Assembly (NCBI RefSeq): GCF_000308835.1
Contig: NZ_BAGN01000202.1
Span: forward strand, 1 to 64,000
Direction of reading: 5' to 3'
Source of the DNA: Nocardia vinacea NBRC 16497
GTDB taxonomy: Bacteria > Actinomycetota > Actinomycetes > Mycobacteriales > Mycobacteriaceae
Length of the DNA: 64,000 nt
The position numbers were made by a program, and so were the translations under genes. The notes beneath the pieces were generated by a model. The model was not told where the DNA came from, did no database searches, and was given only the letters and a program-made list of their open reading frames with translations. Numbering within the stretch: the first letter of the stretch is position 1; the number at the start of each line of letters is the position of its first letter. This document shows positions 41,380-49,936 of the stretch, one piece after another.

Positions 41380-42852
41380 TCAATCGGTTACGGAGTCGAC
41401 CACGCCGTCGAGCATGCTCGCGGCACCCGGTAGCACGATCCGGATCAAGGCGCCGCCGCGCTCGGAGGTCTCGATGGTGATCGTGCCGCCGTGCTTGGTC
41501 ACCACCTGTTTGACGATCGCCAGGCCGAGCCCCGAGCCCGGCATGGACCGCGACGCCGTGGTCCGATAGAAACGGTCGAACACCAGCTCGCGCTCGGGGG
41601 CGGGGATACCCGGTCCGGCGTCGTCGACATCGAGCTCGAGCAAGCCGCGACCGGTTTCCCGCATGGTGACCTTCACTTGCACGCCCGCCGGACTCCACTT
41701 CGCGGCATTGTCGAGGACATTCAGAATCGCCCGCTCCAGGCCCGCCTCATGGCCGTATACGAACCAGGGCTGCAGCTGCGCGGCGAACTCGATGGAACCG
41801 CGGCGGCGGCGGGCCCGCTCGAGCGCGCGCTCGGCCACCTCGCCGAGATCCACTCGCTCGTAAACGGTTTCGGGTGCGTCCTCCCGGGCCAGATCCACGA
41901 GATCGCCGACCAGGGTCGACAATTCCTCGATCTGAGCCATCACATCCGCGCGCAGCTCGGCCATGTCCTGTTCCGGAATCTGCGGTGCGCCAGGGCGGCT
42001 GGAGGCGATCAGCAATTCCATATTGGTGCGCAGCGAAGTCAGCGGCGTGCGCAATTCATGTCCGGCGTCGGCGACCAATCGACGTTGCCTACCGCGCGAT
42101 TCGGCGAGTGCGCGCAACATTGTGTTGAAGCTCTCTGTGAGCCTTGCGAGTTCATCGTCACCCGTTACCGGAATCGGCGTCAGATCATCGGTGCGGGCGA
42201 CCCGTTCGGTCGCCGCGGTGAGCCTTCCGATCGGGCGCAGCCCGGTGCGACCGACCGCGGTACCCGCTGCCGCTGCCAGCACCACACCACAACCGCCCAC
42301 GACGAACAGCAACCAAGCGAGCCTGTCCAGTACCTCGCGGGTCGGTTGCAGCCGTTGCGAGATGACCAGCGTCGCGCCGGAATGCGTCGGCATGGCGAGC
42401 ACCCGCTGATTACTCACGGTGCGCAGTGACGAGGGCAGCTCACCGTTCGCGACCGCGAGTTCCTGGGTACCGACCGGCGGAATCGTTTGCTGTGGCGGCA
42501 TATACGCCTTGTCTTTCGCGTATATCAACGCCACTCCGACATCATTGGAGTACAGGCCGGCCAGCACGATCGACTGGAAACCCAAACTGTCGAAATTATT
42601 GTTGATCATGGTGTTCGCGCGCGCCTCGAGCTGTGCGTCCACATCGGCGTTCAGTGCGCGGGCCACCATGGCATAGGCGGCGATAGAGGTGACGGCCACG
42701 GCGATGGCGACCACCGAGGCGGCGAGCAGGGTGACCCGCCAGCGCAGGGAGACCGACCTGGTCAGGGGCATGGGCGGGCGCATATCCGGCGGTTCCGAGG
42801 GATATGCGCCGAGCGCGGCGACCACTTGTCGCTTGGGATTGGTTCTGGCCAT
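41380..42852 (-). CDS. mprB: Envelope-stress sensor histidine kinase MprB
   Basis: A 490-residue membrane kinase: two transmembrane helices (about 40-62 and 178-200) flank an extracytoplasmic sensor loop, followed by HAMP, the dimerisation helix with phospho-acceptor His265 in ADAGHELRTPLTSL, and an ATPase domain with N-box LNVLDNAAKWSP, DAGPGIP and GSGLGLAIVK. MprB senses envelope perturbation such as detergents and phosphorylates MprA. The mprA stop codon is 15 bp upstream, so they form an operon. Confidence 0.94.
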   Translation of the reverse strand: MARTNPKRQVVAALGAYPSEPPDMRPPMPLTRSVSLRWRVTLLAASVVAIAVAVTSIAAYAMVARALNADVDAQLEARANTMINNNFDSLGFQSIVLAGLYSNDVGVALIYAKDKAYMPPQQTIPPVGTQELAVANGELPSSLRTVSNQRVLAMPTHSGATLVISQRLQPTREVLDRLAWLLFVVGGCGVVLAAAAGTAVGRTGLRPIGRLTAATERVARTDDLTPIPVTGDDELARLTESFNTMLRALAESRGRQRRLVADAGHELRTPLTSLRTNMELLIASSRPGAPQIPEQDMAELRADVMAQIEELSTLVGDLVDLAREDAPETVYERVDLGEVAERALERARRRRGSIEFAAQLQPWFVYGHEAGLERAILNVLDNAAKWSPAGVQVKVTMRETGRGLLELDVDDAGPGIPAPERELVFDRFYRTTASRSMPGSGLGLAIVKQVVTKHGGTITIETSERGGALIRIVLPGAASMLDGVVDSVTD

Positions 42853-42867
42853 GGCGTGTCGACTCGC

Positions 42868-43554
42868 CTACGGGGGTGTTTCGCGCAGCACGTAGCCGAC
42901 ACCGCGCACGGTGTGGATGAGCCGGGTCTCGCCCTCTGCCTCGGTCTTGCGGCGCAGGTAGCCGATATAGACCTCGAGCGCATTTCCGGAGGTCGGGAAG
43001 TCGTAGCCCCAGACCTCCTCGAGAATGCGGCTGCGGGTCAGCACCCGGCGCGGATTGGCCATCAGCATTTCCAGCAGCGAGAACTCGGTACGGGTCAGGC
43101 TGATCGAGCGGTCGCCTCGCGTCACCTCGCGGGTCACCGGATCCAGCGACAGATCAGCGAACGTCATGGTCTCGGAAACCTCGCCGGAATCGGTGGCCCG
43201 GCGGCGCAACAACGCGCGCAATCGGGCCAGCAATTCCTCTAGCGCGAATGGTTTCGGCAAATAGTCATCGGCTCCGGCATCGAGTCCGGCTACCCGTTCG
43301 GAAACCGAATCCCGCGCCGTCAAAACCAGAATCGGCAGATCGTCTCCGGTGCTGCGCAAGCGTCGGCAAACTTCGAGCCCATCCATCCGGGGCATCATCA
43401 CATCGAGCACGAGTGCGTCCGGTCGCTGCACGGTTGCTTTCTCCAGTGCGTCCACACCGTCGACCGCGAGATCGACGGTGTAGCCGTTGAAGGTCAGTGA
43501 CCGGCGCAGCGATTCCCGGACGGCACGATCGTCGTCGACCACCAGAATGCGCAT
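42868..43554 (-). CDS. mprA: Response regulator MprA (OmpR family)
   Basis: A 228-residue regulator: receiver domain with acidic pocket DDD near 7-9, phospho-acceptor Asp51 in LVLDVMMPRMDG, LTARDS and KPF; OmpR-type winged helix with RVLTRSRILEEVWG and LEVYIGYLRRKTEAEG. It activates stress genes including its own operon, sigE and pepD in mycobacteria. ATG 43554 gives the canonical MRILVVDDDRAV start; the frame upstream is not conserved. A tandem repeat matching the MprA box lies 19-40 bp upstream, consistent with autoregulation. Confidence 0.94.
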   Translation of the reverse strand: MRILVVDDDRAVRESLRRSLTFNGYTVDLAVDGVDALEKATVQRPDALVLDVMMPRMDGLEVCRRLRSTGDDLPILVLTARDSVSERVAGLDAGADDYLPKPFALEELLARLRALLRRRATDSGEVSETMTFADLSLDPVTREVTRGDRSISLTRTEFSLLEMLMANPRRVLTRSRILEEVWGYDFPTSGNALEVYIGYLRRKTEAEGETRLIHTVRGVGYVLRETPP

Positions 43555-43572
43555 GCCCCCAGTTTGACCGCA

Positions 43573-43594
43573 TCGACTGAGAGTCGACTGAGAG
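43573..43594 (-). promoter_or_regulatory. Predicted MprA box upstream of mprA
   Basis: TCGACTGAGAG occurs twice in perfect tandem. On the gene strand this is TCTCAG-5-TCTCAG, the same architecture and spacing as the pepD site, 19-40 bp before the mprA start. Confidence 0.78.
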
Positions 43595-43748
43595 GGCGCT
43601 GCCCGACACGCCGCGCCAGCATCGATGCCGCCCACTAGGGGCTGGACGAGCGACCAGCAGGTTTGTGATCACGTACAGATCTCGACGGAAACGGGCAACC
43701 GTTTTGGGCGACGAAACCCGTTCTGAGTAGCCATATTCGAGTGAATTA

Positions 43749-43784
43749 CAGAGTGACTGCCCCAGATTGCCGTTAGTCACTCTG
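43749..43784. promoter_or_regulatory. 10-bp inverted repeat in the mprA-conservon intergenic region
   Basis: CAGAGTGACT and AGTCACTCTG are perfect complements across a 16-base spacer, about 130 bp upstream of the conservon kinase start. It could be an operator pair or a leader hairpin. It lacks a U-tract, and no gene ends here. Confidence 0.4.
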
Positions 43785-43912
43785 CGCGGTATGTTCCCTG
43801 CGGTAAAAAGAAGACCTCTAGTTGGTTCTCAGCGGGTTGAATCAAAACCGAACAGCCACGCGCCATCCGGGGGCACACGTGCAAGCTCGTGAAGCGGAGG
43901 CAACGGAAGCGG

Positions 43913-46699
43913 ATGGAAGCTGCACCGCGGTCCTGGCAATTCAGTCTGTCCAACTGGTCGGTCACTCGCAAGGTTGGCATCGTGCTGGTCCTGCCCGTGC
44001 TGCTGGCCACCGTCTTCGCCGTGCTCCGCATCAACAACGAACTGCGCACCATGTCCCAGTTGGATGCGGCGACCGAACAGGTCATCATCATTCGCCCGAT
44101 CGTCAAGTTCGGAACGGCCACCGAACAACTCGCGGTCGCGGCGACCGCCTCCTGGGGTAACACCGCGGATCCGGCGACGGACGCGGCATTGACGAAATTC
44201 GATCAGGCGCTCGCCGATCTCGAGGCCGGAATGCGCACCACCAAGGTGAGCACCCGGGTCACCTCCGAATTGGCCTCGGCCGTCGCCACCGGCACCACGA
44301 TGCGCAATAGCCTGCGCAACGGATCGCCGATGATGGTCGGTGAACAGGCCGATGAGATCGCGGTTCGCATCGGCAACGCGTATGCGCTCTCGCCCTCGGT
44401 CGAGGACCTCGTCATCCAGCGCTACTTCCTGCAGATCGGCGCGATCCAGAACGCCCGGCGGGTACTCACCCAGCAGCGCATGATGATCGGCTCCCCCGAA
44501 GCCGGCCGCAATCCGAGCGTGCGCGCGAAGGTGCTCACCTCCGCCGGTGCCGAGATGACCATGGTCAATACCTACGGCATCATCCTTCCGGACAATGCGC
44601 CGAATATGCGGCCACTGCTGGACGCGGTCGGCATCCGCCTCGGCGCATTCAGTCAGAACGGTGGGGATCCGACATCGAATCCGGCCGTCCTGGATTCACT
44701 ACAGGTCAGCTCGGACACCTACGAGAAGACGACCAATTCCCTCGCCGACACCATCGATAGGGCGCTGGCGCATCGGACCACCGAGGCGCAGACCGGTGCG
44801 CTGCGCGAGACCACGATCGTCATCGGCATGCTGCTTGCCGGTCTTGCGCTGGCCCTCGCCGTCGCGCGCACGCTGGTCGTGCCGGTGCGCAGGCTCCGCC
44901 GCGACGCGCTCGAGGTCGCGCACGTCAAGCTGCCCGACGAACTCGCGGTTGTGCGCAGCGGTGGCGCCACCCCGGAGATCACCCCGGTCGGCGTGCACAC
45001 CACCGACGAGGTCGGCCAGCTGGCCCGCGCCGTCGACGAAATCCACGAGCAGGCGCTGAATCTCGCCGCCGATCAGGCCCGACTGCGACTGCAGATCGGG
45101 AATATGTTCGAAACCCTTTCCCGCCGTAGTCAATCCCTCGTCGAACAGCAGTTGTCGCTGATCGAGGATCTCGAACACGACGAGGACAATGCCGAGCGGC
45201 TGCAAAGCCTGTTCCGCCTCGACCACCTCGCCACCCGCATGCGCCGCAACGGCGACAACCTGCTGGTGCTCGCCGGTACCGCGCTACGCCGCGGTCAACT
45301 ACACCCGGTGCCGCTATCGGACATGCTCTGGAGTGCTGTCTCCCAGGTGGAGGACTACCAGCGGGTCGAAATCGGCGCGGTTCCCGACGGCATCGTCGCC
45401 GGTGAGCCCGCTGTCGATATCGAACATCTGCTGGCCGAACTGATCGATAACGCGCTGCGCTACTCCCCGCCGACCACACCGGTCGCGGTGATGGTGGCGC
45501 GCGCGGTCGACGGCGGCTACCTGATCGAGATCACCGACCGCGGCCTCGGCATGTCACTCGAGGATCTGCAGCTCACCAACGACCGGCTGGCCTCCGGTGG
45601 TGAGGTGACCGTCGAAACCGCCCGCCGCATGGGCCTTTTCGTCGTCGGCCGCCTCGCCAAGCGGCACACCATCACGGTGAGCCTGCGCCGCACCTCCACC
45701 ATGGCGCAGCAGCCCGGCATCACCGCGAGCGTGCACCTGCCCGGCGCACTGGTCGCGCCGCCGCTCGATGCGACCGATCCGAACCAGCGGGCCATCGAAG
45801 CGCAGGCCATGGCCGCGTTGCCCGCTACCTCTCAACAACAGCCGCCGCGCACGCTGGTGCCGGTGCCGAGCCTGCCACAGCGTGAACCGTCGCGGTTCGC
45901 GGTCACCAGTTCCGGTCTGCCACAACGTCGTCCGACCATGCGCGTCGCCGACGCTCCTGAGATACCCGGCGATGATCACACCGAAACCTCGGTCGACGTA
46001 TTCGCGGAGAACCCGAGCAGCCGCCGCGGCGAGGACGACCGGTCCCGCATCGCGCCGTTCGGGCCGCCGACCCCGACGGATGAGCCTGCCACCGGACCGA
46101 ATTCGGTCATCGACGTGGAACCGCAGGTGCCCCTCGGCGCAGTCACCGATCTGTGGGCCGAACAGCCCGACGAACCGGTGGACACCGGATCGAACCCGAT
46201 AGTCTCCCGCGAGCCCGCCGAGCCGCATCCGACCGCCGTCCTGCGGCCGCCGCTGCCGACCAGAAGGCCCGGCGCCGCAACGGAACCCGAGCCGACCTCG
46301 ACCCGACTACAGCCGGTCTCGGCCGACGCCGCAACCAATACCTCGACCCGACTACAGCCCGTGCAGGGCGAATCGCCCACCCCGATCTATCAGCGGATGG
46401 TCTCGGAGTGGTTGGTCGAACCTGCGACGGCGCAACCATCGCCCTCGGCATGGACCTCCCCCGCCGACGCGGGCTGGACGGCCGCCGAGCAGGCCAGCCA
46501 TCCGACCGCCGAGGCGCGCACCGTCGGCGGACTGCCGATCCGCAGGCCCGGAGCGCAATTGGTGCCCGGCGGCCTCGCACCGGTGGAGGAACCAGGCGTA
46601 CGCGATCCGGAGGAGATCCGGAACAACTTGACCAGGCATCTCAGTGGGGTCCGCAGCGGGCGGGCCGAAGCGCAGTACAACGACGGAGGGCTTGTATGA
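43913..46699 (+). CDS. Conservon sensor-like histidine kinase (CvnA type)
   Basis: A 928-residue membrane kinase: transmembrane helix 1 (VGIVLVLPVLLATVFAVL), a large extracytoplasmic domain (about 45-300, PatA/nitrate-sensor-like helices), transmembrane helix 2 (TTIVIGMLLAGLALALAV), a short linker with SRRSQSLVEQQLSLIEDLE and LDHLATRMRRNGDN, an ATPase domain (LAELIDNALRYSPP, DRGLGMS, RMGLFVVGRLA), and a disordered proline-rich tail of about 290 residues. It matches CvnA of Streptomyces conservons, which works with the three small partners encoded next. ATG 43913 is chosen over GTG 43889. The stop codon overlaps the next start. Confidence 0.88.
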   Translation: MEAAPRSWQFSLSNWSVTRKVGIVLVLPVLLATVFAVLRINNELRTMSQLDAATEQVIIIRPIVKFGTATEQLAVAATASWGNTADPATDAALTKFDQALADLEAGMRTTKVSTRVTSELASAVATGTTMRNSLRNGSPMMVGEQADEIAVRIGNAYALSPSVEDLVIQRYFLQIGAIQNARRVLTQQRMMIGSPEAGRNPSVRAKVLTSAGAEMTMVNTYGIILPDNAPNMRPLLDAVGIRLGAFSQNGGDPTSNPAVLDSLQVSSDTYEKTTNSLADTIDRALAHRTTEAQTGALRETTIVIGMLLAGLALALAVARTLVVPVRRLRRDALEVAHVKLPDELAVVRSGGATPEITPVGVHTTDEVGQLARAVDEIHEQALNLAADQARLRLQIGNMFETLSRRSQSLVEQQLSLIEDLEHDEDNAERLQSLFRLDHLATRMRRNGDNLLVLAGTALRRGQLHPVPLSDMLWSAVSQVEDYQRVEIGAVPDGIVAGEPAVDIEHLLAELIDNALRYSPPTTPVAVMVARAVDGGYLIEITDRGLGMSLEDLQLTNDRLASGGEVTVETARRMGLFVVGRLAKRHTITVSLRRTSTMAQQPGITASVHLPGALVAPPLDATDPNQRAIEAQAMAALPATSQQQPPRTLVPVPSLPQREPSRFAVTSSGLPQRRPTMRVADAPEIPGDDHTETSVDVFAENPSSRRGEDDRSRIAPFGPPTPTDEPATGPNSVIDVEPQVPLGAVTDLWAEQPDEPVDTGSNPIVSREPAEPHPTAVLRPPLPTRRPGAATEPEPTSTRLQPVSADAATNTSTRLQPVQGESPTPIYQRMVSEWLVEPATAQPSPSAWTSPADAGWTAAEQASHPTAEARTVGGLPIRRPGAQLVPGGLAPVEEPGVRDPEEIRNNLTRHLSGVRSGRAEAQYNDGGLV

Positions 46700-47103
46700 C
46701 CAACCCGAACAGCACCACGGACGAGAACCTCAACTGGCTGGTTGCCCGCTTCACCAAGGATGTGCCCGGAGTGTCGCACGCGGTGCTGGTGACGGCGGAC
46801 GGTCTGCTGCAGGCGACCAGCCCGAATCTACCCGCGGACCGCGCCGAACAGCTTTCCGCGGTCACCGCGGGTCTGGCCAGCCTCGCCACCGGAGCGGCAT
46901 CGCTGTTCGACGGCGGCAAGGTGATGCAGTCGATCGTGGAGATGCAGCGCGGCTACCTGTTGGTGATGAGCGTCGGCAACGGGTCGCACCTGGCCGTGCT
47001 CGCCAACAAGTCGCACGACATCGGTCGGATCGGCTACGAAATGGCCCTGCTCGTCGACCGTGTGGGCACGGTGGTCACGGCCACCGCCCGGACAGCCGTC
47101 TGA
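46696..47103 (+). CDS. Roadblock/LC7-domain protein (CvnB type)
   Basis: A 135-residue roadblock/LC7 protein: LNWLVARFTKDVPGVSHAVLV, TADGLLQATSPNLPADRAEQ, then FDGGKVMQSIVEMQRGYLLV and SVGNGSHLAVLANKSHDIG. In conservons such proteins act as regulators or GTPase-activating partners for the CvnD GTPase, as MglB does for MglA. The start overlaps the kinase stop codon (ATGA), giving coupled translation. Confidence 0.92.
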   Translation: MTNPNSTTDENLNWLVARFTKDVPGVSHAVLVTADGLLQATSPNLPADRAEQLSAVTAGLASLATGAASLFDGGKVMQSIVEMQRGYLLVMSVGNGSHLAVLANKSHDIGRIGYEMALLVDRVGTVVTATARTAV

Positions 47104-47110
47104 TCCAACG

Positions 47111-47485
47111 ATGTCGAGTCCATTCGGCCACGGACCGAACCGGCCGACCACCCGCGTCAGACCGTATGCCCTGACCTCCGGGCGTACCGAACCCGCGGTC
47201 GACCTACCGCTCGAAGCGGTTATCGAAACCCTGTCGTACACTGCGCATCTCGACTGGCCGGCGGGCGATCTGCGCACCGAGATCCTGCGGCTGGGCACGC
47301 ACCGGCTGTCGGTCGCCGAGATCGCCGCCCACCTGGATCGACCGCTCGGCATGGTCCGGGTCATGGTCGGTGACCTCGTCGTCGACGGCGCGCTGCGCGT
47401 GCATTCGACACTGACCGACGAGGCGAGCTTCGACGAGCGCCGTTCCCTTATGGAGAGGACTTTGCGTGGACTCCGTGCCCTATAG
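47111..47485 (+). CDS. DUF742-domain protein (CvnC type)
   Basis: A 124-residue DUF742 protein, recognisable by VRPYALTSGRTEP near the start and LRLGTHRLSVAEIAAHLDRPLGMVRVMVGDLV, a winged-helix-like segment, in the second half. It is the third element of the conservon. Its role is unknown but may connect the GTPase to the kinase. It overlaps the GTPase gene by 20 bp. Confidence 0.9.
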   Translation: MSSPFGHGPNRPTTRVRPYALTSGRTEPAVDLPLEAVIETLSYTAHLDWPAGDLRTEILRLGTHRLSVAEIAAHLDRPLGMVRVMVGDLVVDGALRVHSTLTDEASFDERRSLMERTLRGLRAL

Positions 47486-48131
47486 GCAAGGCGGAAATTA
47501 CGGGCAGCCCGGCAACTCCGGATCCGGCAACGCCGGATCCGCCGAGGCCGACACTCGCGTCGCCTCGACCAAGATCGTGGTCGCGGGCGGCTTCGGCGCG
47601 GGCAAGACGACCTTCGTCGGCGCGGTATCGGAGATCGTTCCCCTACGCACCGAGGCCATGGTGACCCGCTTTTCCGACGGTATCGACGATCTCGCCGATA
47701 CCCCGGATAAGGAAACCACCACGGTCGCCATGGATTTCGGCCGCATCATCCTGCCGGGCAACCTGGTGCTGTACCTGTTCGGCACGCCCGGCCAGCGCCG
47801 CTTCTGGTTCATGTGGGACGACCTGATCCGCGGCGCCATCGGCGCGGTGGTGCTCATCGACACCCGACGGCTCGAAGACAGTTTCGCCGCCGTCGACTTC
47901 TTCGAGGCGCGCAAGCTGCCGTTCCTGATCGCGGTCAACCGCTTCCCGGACGCGCCCCGCTTCCCGATCGCCGAACTGCGCGAGGCGCTTTCGGTGCGTG
48001 AAGGGGTGCCCATCGTGGATATCGACGCGCGCAATGCCATGGAGGTCCGCCAGGCGCTGGCGGCCGTCACCGAATACGCGATCGCCCAACTGAAGGCGCT
48101 CGAATTGGAAGGAACCGCTCGACATGCATGA
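47466..48131 (+). CDS. Conservon small GTPase (CvnD type)
   Basis: A 221-residue Ras-like GTPase: P-loop VVAGGFGAGKTTFVGA near residue 43, switch II-like VLYLFGTPGQRRFWFMW near 100, and the guanine-specificity segment FLIAVNRFPDAP near 155 (N-x-x-D replaced by N-R-F-P, as in this subfamily). A disordered Gly/Asn-rich N-terminus precedes it. The GTPase is expected to cycle under control of the roadblock protein. The start is GTG 47466; the stop codon overlaps the following membrane-protein gene. Confidence 0.92.
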   Translation: MDSVPYRQGGNYGQPGNSGSGNAGSAEADTRVASTKIVVAGGFGAGKTTFVGAVSEIVPLRTEAMVTRFSDGIDDLADTPDKETTTVAMDFGRIILPGNLVLYLFGTPGQRRFWFMWDDLIRGAIGAVVLIDTRRLEDSFAAVDFFEARKLPFLIAVNRFPDAPRFPIAELREALSVREGVPIVDIDARNAMEVRQALAAVTEYAIAQLKALELEGTARHA

Positions 48132-48960
48132 CGTCCGGTTGTTCGCTGCGGCGGACAACGGCGCAGTGGTGGACCAGTTCTCGATGGGGTACTGGGTCGC
48201 CGCACTCTCCTTCGGTGTTTCGGTGCTCGGCGCCGTGGTCGGGCTGGCCTGCGTACTACACGCGGCGCGATCGTCGCGGTTCCGGTTGGTGTGGGTGACC
48301 TCGGCCGCGGTGGCGCTCGGCGGCGTCGGGGCCTGGCTGTCGACCTCGGTCGCGCTGCTCGGCCTCGATATTTCGGGTACCGCCGCGCGCTTCGACGGCG
48401 GCAAGATGATCACGGCCATGGTGACCTCGTTCGTCGCGGTATTCGTCGCGCTGATCATCATCGGCCGTCGGCTGCAACTGGCCCGGCTCATCCCGGGCGG
48501 ACTGGTCATGGGATTCGGCATCGGCCTCACCCTGTATCTGGGGCTCGGATCCATCCGCATCCAGGGTTCGATCGATATCTCCCCGTGGCTCGCGGCGGTG
48601 GCGATGGCGGTCGCGGTGCTCACCGGTGTTGGCACGCTGTGGTCGTTCCAGGCGCTGCACGGTCTGCTCGCGCGAGCGGCCACGGTGCTGCTATTCGCCG
48701 TCGGTGTGGCGGGCATGTATTACGCCGGGGTCGCGGCCGTCGACCCGAACATCGATACCACCGCGAAGGCACCGGACGGACTCACGCTGTTCGAATTCGT
48801 CTTCCCGATGTTCGTCATCGGATCGCTCGCGCTGACGGTCCCGATCAGCGCGGTGCTCATCGCACCGGACCGACGCGAGACGGCGGCGGCGCTCGAGGCC
48901 AAGCGCCGGTCCGAGCTGCGGCCGGACCGGCTCCGGTCCGAGCTCCAGTCGGTGCGCTGA
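48124..48960 (+). CDS. Degenerate MHYT-like seven-helix membrane protein linked to the conservon
   Basis: A 278-residue integral membrane protein of about seven helices with an internal repeat at MHYT-domain spacing: VGAWLSTSVALLGL near residue 73, GIGLTLYLGLGSIRIQG near 135, and GVAGMYYAGVAAVDP near 198. In true MHYT domains each position holds Met-His-Tyr-Thr with metal-binding His; here the His residues are absent in all three. It overlaps the GTPase gene by 8 bp, so it should be made with the conservon and may be a membrane anchor or heme-free sensor. A C-terminal charged tail follows. Confidence 0.75.
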   Translation: MHDVRLFAAADNGAVVDQFSMGYWVAALSFGVSVLGAVVGLACVLHAARSSRFRLVWVTSAAVALGGVGAWLSTSVALLGLDISGTAARFDGGKMITAMVTSFVAVFVALIIIGRRLQLARLIPGGLVMGFGIGLTLYLGLGSIRIQGSIDISPWLAAVAMAVAVLTGVGTLWSFQALHGLLARAATVLLFAVGVAGMYYAGVAAVDPNIDTTAKAPDGLTLFEFVFPMFVIGSLALTVPISAVLIAPDRRETAAALEAKRRSELRPDRLRSELQSVR

Positions 48961-48998
48961 GCCGACTGGAGCTCGCTGCCGATCGGATCCGAGGAGGG

Positions 48999-49811
48999 TC
49001 AGGCCTTGGGTGCCGGCATCGCCCCGACGGTCTTGCTCGGATCGATGATGCCGATCGCCTCGCCCTGCGGACCGGCGATGACAGCCGAGCGTCCAGCGGG
49101 TGAATCCGCGATCGCCTGCAGCACCCGGCCGCCCAATTCCGTTGTCTTGGCGACACCGGCGTCCACATCGTCGTGCTGGAACCACACCAGCCAATACGAC
49201 GGCATACCGTCGGCGGGCTTATTGGACTCGTCGGCTATGCCACCGACGCCCTCGGTTCTGGACGGCGGGGTGAACACCACGTACTCGGCGTCGCCGAAGT
49301 CGAATTCGGTGTAGCTGAAGCCGAATACGTCGCCATAGAACTTCTTGGCCGCCTCGATATCGCGGGTGTGCAGTTCGTTCCAGCCGTAGGCGCCGTGCTC
49401 GTTGTAGACGGCCGCGCCGTTGTGTCCCGTCGCCTGCCATACCGCGAAGACCGCGCCGACCGGATCGGTCGCGACGAACATCCGGCCGAACTCCATGACA
49501 TCGAAGGTCGGCACGATCAGCTCACCGCCCGCCTGCTGCACCTTCGCCGCGGTGGCGTCGGCATCGGTGACCGCGAAGTAGGTGGTCCAGACCGATGGCG
49601 TGCCCGGCATCGACGGCGGTTTCGGACCGATTCCAGCCACCGGCGCGCCGGCTTTCAATGCCATCGGATAGCCGCCCGAATCCGGGCCGCCGTCCTGGAT
49701 CTCCCAGCCGAACAAACCCTCGTAGAACTGCGCGGCCTTACCCGGATCCTCGACCTGACAGTCGATCCAGGCCGGTGTTCCCTCCGGCCATGCCTCGTTG
49801 CGTATGGGCAT
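48999..49811 (-). CDS. Two-domain VOC/glyoxalase-fold protein
   Basis: A 270-residue protein of two glyoxalase-fold (VOC) repeats: PAWIDCQVEDPGKAAQFYEGLFG (domain 1) and NELHTRDIEAAKKFYGDVFG (domain 2, near residue 143), each with a VWTTYFAVTD/YWLVWFQHDD strand. Mycobacterial counterparts (glyoxalase-like 27/32-kDa antigens) have unknown substrates, perhaps small hydrophobic or antibiotic-like molecules. It is convergent with the conservon; a 13-bp inverted repeat overlapping the upstream stop codon may separate the transcripts. Confidence 0.88.
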   Translation of the reverse strand: MPIRNEAWPEGTPAWIDCQVEDPGKAAQFYEGLFGWEIQDGGPDSGGYPMALKAGAPVAGIGPKPPSMPGTPSVWTTYFAVTDADATAAKVQQAGGELIVPTFDVMEFGRMFVATDPVGAVFAVWQATGHNGAAVYNEHGAYGWNELHTRDIEAAKKFYGDVFGFSYTEFDFGDAEYVVFTPPSRTEGVGGIADESNKPADGMPSYWLVWFQHDDVDAGVAKTTELGGRVLQAIADSPAGRSAVIAGPQGEAIGIIDPSKTVGAMPAPKA

Positions 49812-49936
49812 CGGTCATCTCCGTTTCCAGTGAATAGGCACCTCCACGGACCTGGTCAACCACCGGGCGCCGACAGTTTCGGTGGGTTCGGCAATGCCGC
49901 CGATTTCGGCCCACGACACCCCCTACAGTGAGAGAT

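Noticed and set aside
46290..46370. Repeated STRLQPV peptide and its DNA repeat in the conservon kinase tail
   Set aside because: A short internal repeat inside a disordered proline-rich tail; no evidence of mobile or regulatory function.
48940..48974. 13-bp inverted repeat overlapping the stop codon of the MHYT-like gene
   Set aside because: Perfect stem but no U-tract; most of it is coding sequence, so I did not list it as an intrinsic terminator.
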